A DNA stretch of 64,000 nucleotides from Chryseobacterium takakiae (GTDB lineage: Bacteria; Bacteroidota; Bacteroidia; Flavobacteriales; Weeksellaceae): contig NZ_FQVO01000001.1 in the NCBI RefSeq assembly GCF_900129385.1, positions 496,001 to 560,000 on the forward strand, in the 5' to 3' direction. The translations under genes and the position numbers were made by a program. This document shows, piece by piece, positions 59,782-64,000 of this stretch. Position 1 is the stretch's first letter; the number at the start of each line of letters is the position of its first letter. A model generated the notes under the pieces. The model was not told the DNA's origin and ran no database searches. It saw nothing but the letters and a program-made list of their open reading frames with translations.

Positions 59782-60894
59782 ATGTCTTATATCACTTTAA
59801 ATACAAAAAAGCTTGCACAGAATTATGATTTTTTAAATCATCTTTTTGACAGGCATGAAATAGAATGGGCAATTGTTGCCAAACTTCTCTGCGGAAACGA
59901 AATCTTCCTGAAGAGTCTTCTTTCCGTAACAGATACGGATATCTGTGATTCCCGTCTCAGCAATCTGAAAAAAATCAAGGAGCTATCGCCTGAGACCAAA
60001 ACTGTTTATATAAAACCTCCGGCAAAACGTCTTGCAGCAAGCATTGTAAAATATGCAGATGTAAGCTTCAATTCTGAAATTGAAACCATAAAAGCACTCT
60101 CAGAAGAAGCTTTTAAACAAAATAAAATTCACCGGATTGTCATTATGATAGAAATGGGTGAACTTCGGGAAGGGATCATGGCCGATTCTCTTCCGGATTT
60201 TTATGCAGAAGTTTTAAAATTTCCCAATATTGAAGTTTCAGGGATCGGAACAAATCTCAAATGTCTTAACGGTATTCTTCCGGACCGGGAAAAGCTCAGT
60301 CGTCTCGTCAACTACAGAAGAAATACCGAGAAGCTTTTCAAAAAGAAAATTCCATACATCAGTGCGGGTTCATCCGTAACGATTCCTTTGATCAGCAAGG
60401 GAAATATTCCGGACGGAATCAATCATTTCCGGGTTGGAGAAAGTCTTTTCTTCGGTACCGATGTTTTTAATGATACTTACATTAAAGGAATGCATAAGGA
60501 TGTTTTTACCCTGACGGCGGAAGTAATTGAAATGATTGAAAAACCAATGGTTCCTACCGGAAAAGTGGGAAAGAACCTTACCGGTGAAAGTCCGGAATAC
60601 GATGAAAAAGACAGAGATAAAACTTCTGTAAGGGCTATTGTAGATCTTGGTGTTCTTGATATTGATGTGAAACAGGTATATCCTCTCAGCGAAGGGATTG
60701 AAGTGTTGGGAGCAAGCTCAGACATGATGATTCTGAATATCACCGATGATAAAAATAATTTAAAAGTTGGCGACGAAATCAATTTCGGAGTGAGTTATCT
60801 CGCGGTACTGCGTGCTATGAATTCAGATTATGTGGATAAGAAGGTTGTTAATTCAATAAAAATAAAGAACAGATCCGAAAAGGCAGAAGTTTAA
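59782..60894 (+). CDS. PLP-dependent alanine/ornithine racemase family enzyme
   Basis: A 370-residue fold-type III enzyme. The N-terminal TIM-barrel has WAIVAKLLCGN with the PLP lysine K34, TDICDSRLSNLKKI, MIEMGELREGI near 122-132, GIGTNLKCLNG near 150 and SAGSSVTIPLI near 189, matching the alanine/ornithine racemase subgroup (YhfX/Orr-like) rather than the Alr/DadX dimer with its C-terminal tyrosine. It ends with a beta domain (VGDEINFGVSYLAVLRAM). It would racemise or otherwise act on a basic or small amino acid in the cytoplasm. It follows the GNAT gene by one base and is followed after 49 bases by an AraC-type gene. Confidence 0.8.
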   Translation: MSYITLNTKKLAQNYDFLNHLFDRHEIEWAIVAKLLCGNEIFLKSLLSVTDTDICDSRLSNLKKIKELSPETKTVYIKPPAKRLAASIVKYADVSFNSEIETIKALSEEAFKQNKIHRIVIMIEMGELREGIMADSLPDFYAEVLKFPNIEVSGIGTNLKCLNGILPDREKLSRLVNYRRNTEKLFKKKIPYISAGSSVTIPLISKGNIPDGINHFRVGESLFFGTDVFNDTYIKGMHKDVFTLTAEVIEMIEKPMVPTGKVGKNLTGESPEYDEKDRDKTSVRAIVDLGVLDIDVKQVYPLSEGIEVLGASSDMMILNITDDKNNLKVGDEINFGVSYLAVLRAMNSDYVDKKVVNSIKIKNRSEKAEV

Positions 60895-60943
60895 ATTTCA
60901 ACCGGTTTTCGGTATTTAATTCAATAACAGGAAAAGTAATATT

Positions 60944-61825
60944 GTGAAACAGGACATCAAAACGCTGCAACTTTATCATCTGGAGAAAGTACATTATTTA
61001 AAAAATGAAGTACTGATTCTTCCTGTTTCTTTGTTGTTTGATAAAATCAACATCAATAAACATTGGCGAAACCGTTTCTATTCTATTTTTCTGTTTAAAG
61101 AAGCAAAGGGTTCAGCAATCATTGATGACCATTTGTATGAATTAAAAAAAGACAGTCTGCTCTTTCTTAATTACAATCAGGTATATTACTTTAATCTCTC
61201 ATTGGCTCCCCAGGGCTATGCGATATTATTTACGAAATCTTTTTACAATCACGTTTATACCGGTAATAAGCTCATCAGAAACGATACCGCGATGGCAGAA
61301 ATGCCACAGATGATAGACCTTGATGCATCATCTGTGGCGGAGTTCTGGCAGCAGTTTTATATAATCAGAAAAGAATATGGCAGAAACCGCATGTTTGCAA
61401 AAGAAATGATCTGCATGCAGCTTAAAACACTCATATTAAGATGTATAAGAGCTTCCAAAATAATAAAAAAGCACAGCTTGCCTGCCGATCATAAAAAAGA
61501 AATTGTAGCCCGATTTTCAGAGCTGGTGAATCAGTTTTACAAGGAAATGAAAACAACTGCTCCGTATGCTGAAAAATTAAATCTTAGTCCTAATTATTTA
61601 AACATGCTTATTAAACAGCATCTTGCTCTGAGTGCAGGACAGTTTATAAAAAACAGGGTTATTCTGGAAGCAGAAAGACTGTTACTTCATACCCATCTAT
61701 CCGTTACCGAAATTTCTTATGAACTTGGATTTAGTGACAATTCACATTTCGGAAAATATTTCAAGTCTGCCACCAACAAATCTCCCAAAATCTTTCGTAT
61801 AGAAAATAAAATTCAAAAATCCTGA
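60944..61825 (+). CDS. AraC-family transcriptional regulator
   Basis: A 293-residue regulator starting with GTG at 60944. The N-terminal sensor region is a cupin-type fold by pattern (YSIFLFKEAKGSAIIDDHLY; QVYYFNLSLAPQGYAILFTK). The C-terminal DNA-binding domain has YAEKLNLSPNYLNMLIKQHL near 205-224 and VTEISYELGFSDNSHFGKYF near 255-274, then KSPKIFR. This type in Bacteroidota often controls neighbouring catabolic genes. It is placed after the stress-GNAT-racemase genes in the same direction and just before a 22-base palindrome (61839-61860). Confidence 0.85.
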   Translation: MKQDIKTLQLYHLEKVHYLKNEVLILPVSLLFDKININKHWRNRFYSIFLFKEAKGSAIIDDHLYELKKDSLLFLNYNQVYYFNLSLAPQGYAILFTKSFYNHVYTGNKLIRNDTAMAEMPQMIDLDASSVAEFWQQFYIIRKEYGRNRMFAKEMICMQLKTLILRCIRASKIIKKHSLPADHKKEIVARFSELVNQFYKEMKTTAPYAEKLNLSPNYLNMLIKQHLALSAGQFIKNRVILEAERLLLHTHLSVTEISYELGFSDNSHFGKYFKSATNKSPKIFRIENKIQKS

Positions 61826-61838
61826 AATTTTAACATTA

Positions 61839-61860
61839 TAGTCATAAATCGTTATGACTA
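61839..61860. promoter_or_regulatory. 22-base palindrome
   Basis: TAGTCATAA (61839-61847), ATCG, TTATGACTA (61852-61860): a perfect 9-base inverted repeat 13 bases after the AraC-type stop codon. With no T run behind it, an operator or RNA-processing hairpin is more likely than a terminator. Confidence 0.5.
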
Positions 61861-61932
61861 CACTAACTTGTTTTACATACCACAATTATTATTTTTTATC
61901 CAATGTTTTAATACATTAGCAAAAAAATTGAG

Positions 61933-62214
61933 GTGTCTTATACCATAAAAACAACGAAGGAAGGATTGATTTATATTAAAGCTTCAAGCATTATCAGAGT
62001 CAGCAGACCCAACTCTATTGACGGTGCAAAAGTTTTGGGCGGTCCTTTGATAATTAATGCTGATCATATTACCCTTTTAAGCTTTGACACGGAAAGTAAG
62101 GTTACCTATTTTATGATGAACGGCTTTCAGATCTCCATGAAAATTCTATTTCAGGAAGCAGAAGAAGCACTCCAGTACGCTAAATCACATGTGGATAAAA
62201 TTATAAAAGACTGA
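61933..62214 (+). CDS. Small hypothetical protein
   Basis: A 93-residue soluble protein beginning with GTG at 61933. I do not recognise it. It looks like a small beta sheet followed by a helix: EGLIYIKASSIIRVSRPNSI, LIINADHITLLSFDTESKVT, MNGFQISMKILFQEAEEALQ and a C-terminal helix YAKSHVDKIIKD. A -7-like TACATTAG lies at 61912-61919, only about 14 bases before the start. The gene lies alone after the AraC-type regulator. Confidence 0.5.
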   Translation: MSYTIKTTKEGLIYIKASSIIRVSRPNSIDGAKVLGGPLIINADHITLLSFDTESKVTYFMMNGFQISMKILFQEAEEALQYAKSHVDKIIKD

Positions 62215-62494
62215 TTTTTTATAATATTTTTAGTTTTCGATATTCAATACATTTATTTTTTTACTTAACATTAATTATTAAGTTTAAAACCATACGTTTT
62301 TAAGGATAAAGTAAATTTTAAATCTAAACATACCTTATATCTTTATAGGAATTCATTCTTAATGATCATATTCAGGTTTCAAAATATTGTCGGCACAGCC
62401 TTTGAATGAAAATCAGCAGATTTGTTGTATAAAAGGATAAGAATATCCGCTAAACTTAGTACAGCAATCTGAACCGCTTCATCTCAAAATCAAT

Positions 62495-63625
62495 ATGAAA
62501 AAATTTCTATCTGTATTCATTGCCGTAATATCAGCATTTATTGCCATAGTCCGCCTTTCCGGTTACCATTTTATATTTAAAGCGTTTGCCCTGAATATCA
62601 AAAAAGGCCCGATAACACCGTCAAGCGATGATGCAGAAAAATTTTCTTCCAGAAGCATTCCGAATAAAGACCCTGACCCCTGGCAAAAATCAACCTCATA
62701 CAATTCTACTGTAATTCCGGAAACGATTCTCAAAGAACTGAAAAAAACAAGAGCATCATCTCTTATTGTTATCCGAAATAATAAGATCATGCATGAAGAA
62801 TACTGGAAAAATCACAATTCTTCATCCTTAATGAACTCTTTTTCAATGGCGAAAGGAATCCTTTCCTTACTGGTAGGATGTGCCATTGACGACGGCTATC
62901 TTCAATCTGAACATCAGCTTCTTTCATCCATTTTCCCATCCTATAAAAACAGTAAATACGGTAAACATCTTACCTTATGTCATCTTATGACCATGCAGGC
63001 CGGCCTTGACTGGAAGGAAGAATACCACCACCCTTTTTCCGAAAATTCAAAACAATATTTTGTTGAAGATCTTGCTCAGCAGGCGTTTGAAACTGAATGT
63101 AAAGAAATGCCCGGCCAGCGTTATGAATATCAAAGTGTTGCCGCACAGCTTCTCGGTCTGGCACTAAGAAAAGCGACCCAAAAAGATCTTGCCACTTATC
63201 TTTCTGAAAAAATATGGATACCTCTCGGAATGGAATCATCCGCAAAGTGGAGCATCGATAAAAAAGGAGTTGAAAAAGCGTTCTGCTGTATTCATGCCAC
63301 ACCAAGGGATTTTGCTAAAATCGGTCAGCTGGTGATGCATAATGGATATTGGAAAGGAAAACAAATCATCAGCGAAGCATACTGCAAAAGAATGTTGACC
63401 CCAACAAAAATAAATGATGCATTTGGCTTTACCATTTGGGCAGATGATGAAGATTCTTTACAATACCGGTTTTTCTACGGATTCTTAGGCCAGTTTATCA
63501 TAATGATTCCTGAAAAACAAATGGTGATTGTAAAAACCGGGTTCTACAACAGGCTGGAGGTGGATAAAAAGAAAAGGCCGGTTCAGGTAAAACTTTTCGC
63601 CGAAGAGCTTTCAAAAATAATGTAA
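62495..63625 (+). CDS. Serine hydrolase, class C beta-lactamase fold
   Basis: A 376-residue penicillin-binding-protein-like hydrolase. It has an N-terminal hydrophobic anchor or uncleaved signal (about 3-25). The active-site S-x-x-K is S117-M-A-K120 in NSFSMAKGILSLLVG, YEYQSVAAQLLGLAL (near 208) holds the Y-x-x motif position, and VKTG at 346-349 is the third element. This pattern and the SFSMAKG context resemble 6-aminohexanoate-dimer hydrolase (NylB)-type and esterase members more than true AmpC enzymes. It probably acts in the envelope on an ester or amide. It is a single gene with about 280 bases of spacer before it. Substrate unknown. Confidence 0.85.
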   Translation: MKKFLSVFIAVISAFIAIVRLSGYHFIFKAFALNIKKGPITPSSDDAEKFSSRSIPNKDPDPWQKSTSYNSTVIPETILKELKKTRASSLIVIRNNKIMHEEYWKNHNSSSLMNSFSMAKGILSLLVGCAIDDGYLQSEHQLLSSIFPSYKNSKYGKHLTLCHLMTMQAGLDWKEEYHHPFSENSKQYFVEDLAQQAFETECKEMPGQRYEYQSVAAQLLGLALRKATQKDLATYLSEKIWIPLGMESSAKWSIDKKGVEKAFCCIHATPRDFAKIGQLVMHNGYWKGKQIISEAYCKRMLTPTKINDAFGFTIWADDEDSLQYRFFYGFLGQFIIMIPEKQMVIVKTGFYNRLEVDKKKRPVQVKLFAEELSKIM

Positions 63626-63796
63626 TTTAATTTTTCTACGCTTTTTACAGCATCTACACATACCACATTTCTCAAGGTACCCAGGTACTGGCATACGCTT
63701 TGGAGTAAGTTCATGACTGCAATCATAAACCGGATCAAAAAAATTTCATATGCCGGTTTGCGATAATGCACCACTCACTGCAAAAAGAGAAGTAAA

Positions 63797-64000
63797 ATGG
63801 AAAAAATCGACAGTATCGCAATTGTCGGAGGCGGACCGGCAGCATTATTTGTTGTCAAACACCTGATCTCCGAAAATATATATCCCCAAACCTTATATAT
63901 TTTTGAAAAAAGCACTAGAATAGGTGCAGGAATGCCTTACAGCCGGGAAGGCGCAGCCAAAGAACACGTAGCCAACGTTTCTGCCAACGAACTTCCGGAG
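63797..64000 (+). CDS. FAD/NAD(P)-binding protein, 5' part only
   Basis: The window ends inside this gene; 68 codons are visible. They start EKIDSIAIVGGGPAALFVV, a dinucleotide-binding G-x-G-x-x-A fold, followed by LYIFEKSTRIGAGMPYS and AKEHVANVSANELPE. This matches the FAD-NAD(P)-binding family (PF13454-like; YdhS/lysine-ornithine oxygenase relatives), in which GAGMPYS and the HVAN segment are typical. Full-length members have 450-600 residues. Function cannot be narrowed further from the visible part. Confidence 0.75.
   Translation, partial: MEKIDSIAIVGGGPAALFVVKHLISENIYPQTLYIFEKSTRIGAGMPYSREGAAKEHVANVSANELPE

Noticed and set aside
1..64000. CRISPR arrays, tRNA or rRNA genes, insertion sequences
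   Set aside because: Reading the spacers by eye I found no regular direct repeats with spacers, no cloverleaf-like sequence, no rRNA motif and no transposase gene.

Overview
The window looks like chromosomal DNA of a Bacteroidota bacterium of the Flavobacteriia, most like Chryseobacterium or a close relative in the Weeksellaceae. This rests on the AT-rich intergenic DNA, promoters of the Bacteroidetes type (TTTG, about 19 bases, TAnnTTTG), weak Shine-Dalgarno sites, a TonB receptor paired with a DUF4249 lipoprotein, and the protein family mix. I could not run a database search, so genus and family names come from recognition of motifs. No rRNA, tRNA, CRISPR array or insertion sequence was seen.

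Layout. 1-1130: AT-rich DNA and one small hypothetical gene. 1171-17906, minus strand: a Wzx/Wzy-type capsule or exopolysaccharide locus read leftwards: wza, wzc, wbpP, wbpO, flippase, polymerase, a secreted beta-helix protein, four transferases, a PglC-like initiating transferase, a decayed pglD acetyltransferase and a pglE-like aminotransferase. The WbpP/WbpO pair points to UDP-GalNAcA as one building block. 17907-18771: a long non-coding region between divergent units. 18772-25614, plus strand: an AraC-type regulator followed by what looks like a chaperone-usher-like fimbrial operon of unusual type: a short subunit, a single-domain subunit, a PapD-like chaperone, a two-domain adhesin-like protein and a 932-residue outer-membrane barrel with Ig-like and Cna-B-like domains. 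A terminator-like hairpin separates the main subunit from the assembly genes. 25733-26092: a small gene with a textbook promoter. 26455-30134, plus strand: choloylglycine-hydrolase-family enzyme, OprP-type porin and DASS anion permease.

30414-35251, minus strand: a TolC/HlyD/two-permease export set with no ATPase gene beside it. 35431-47937, minus strand: a 12.5-kb unit of five uncharacterised genes (156, 1662, 728, 933 and 663 residues). One product carries a phage tail-collar domain and one resembles DUF6603; none has a signal peptide. 48272-51914, minus strand: gnd-zwf-pgl, the full oxidative pentose phosphate branch, closed by a strong terminator. 52291-55430, plus strand: TonB receptor plus DUF4249 lipoprotein. 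55475-57850: two DUF6876-like paralogues divergent from an XRE-type regulator, then three small genes. 58416-62214, plus strand: universal stress protein, GNAT acetyltransferase, alanine/ornithine-racemase-like enzyme, AraC regulator and a small protein. 62495-64000: a serine hydrolase and the start of an FAD/NAD(P)-binding protein cut by the window edge.

The two best candidates for undescribed systems are the fimbrial-type operon at 19656-25614 and the five-gene large-protein cluster at 35431-47937. The clearest hidden feature is the pglD remnant at about 2405-2752, which has no intact reading frame.
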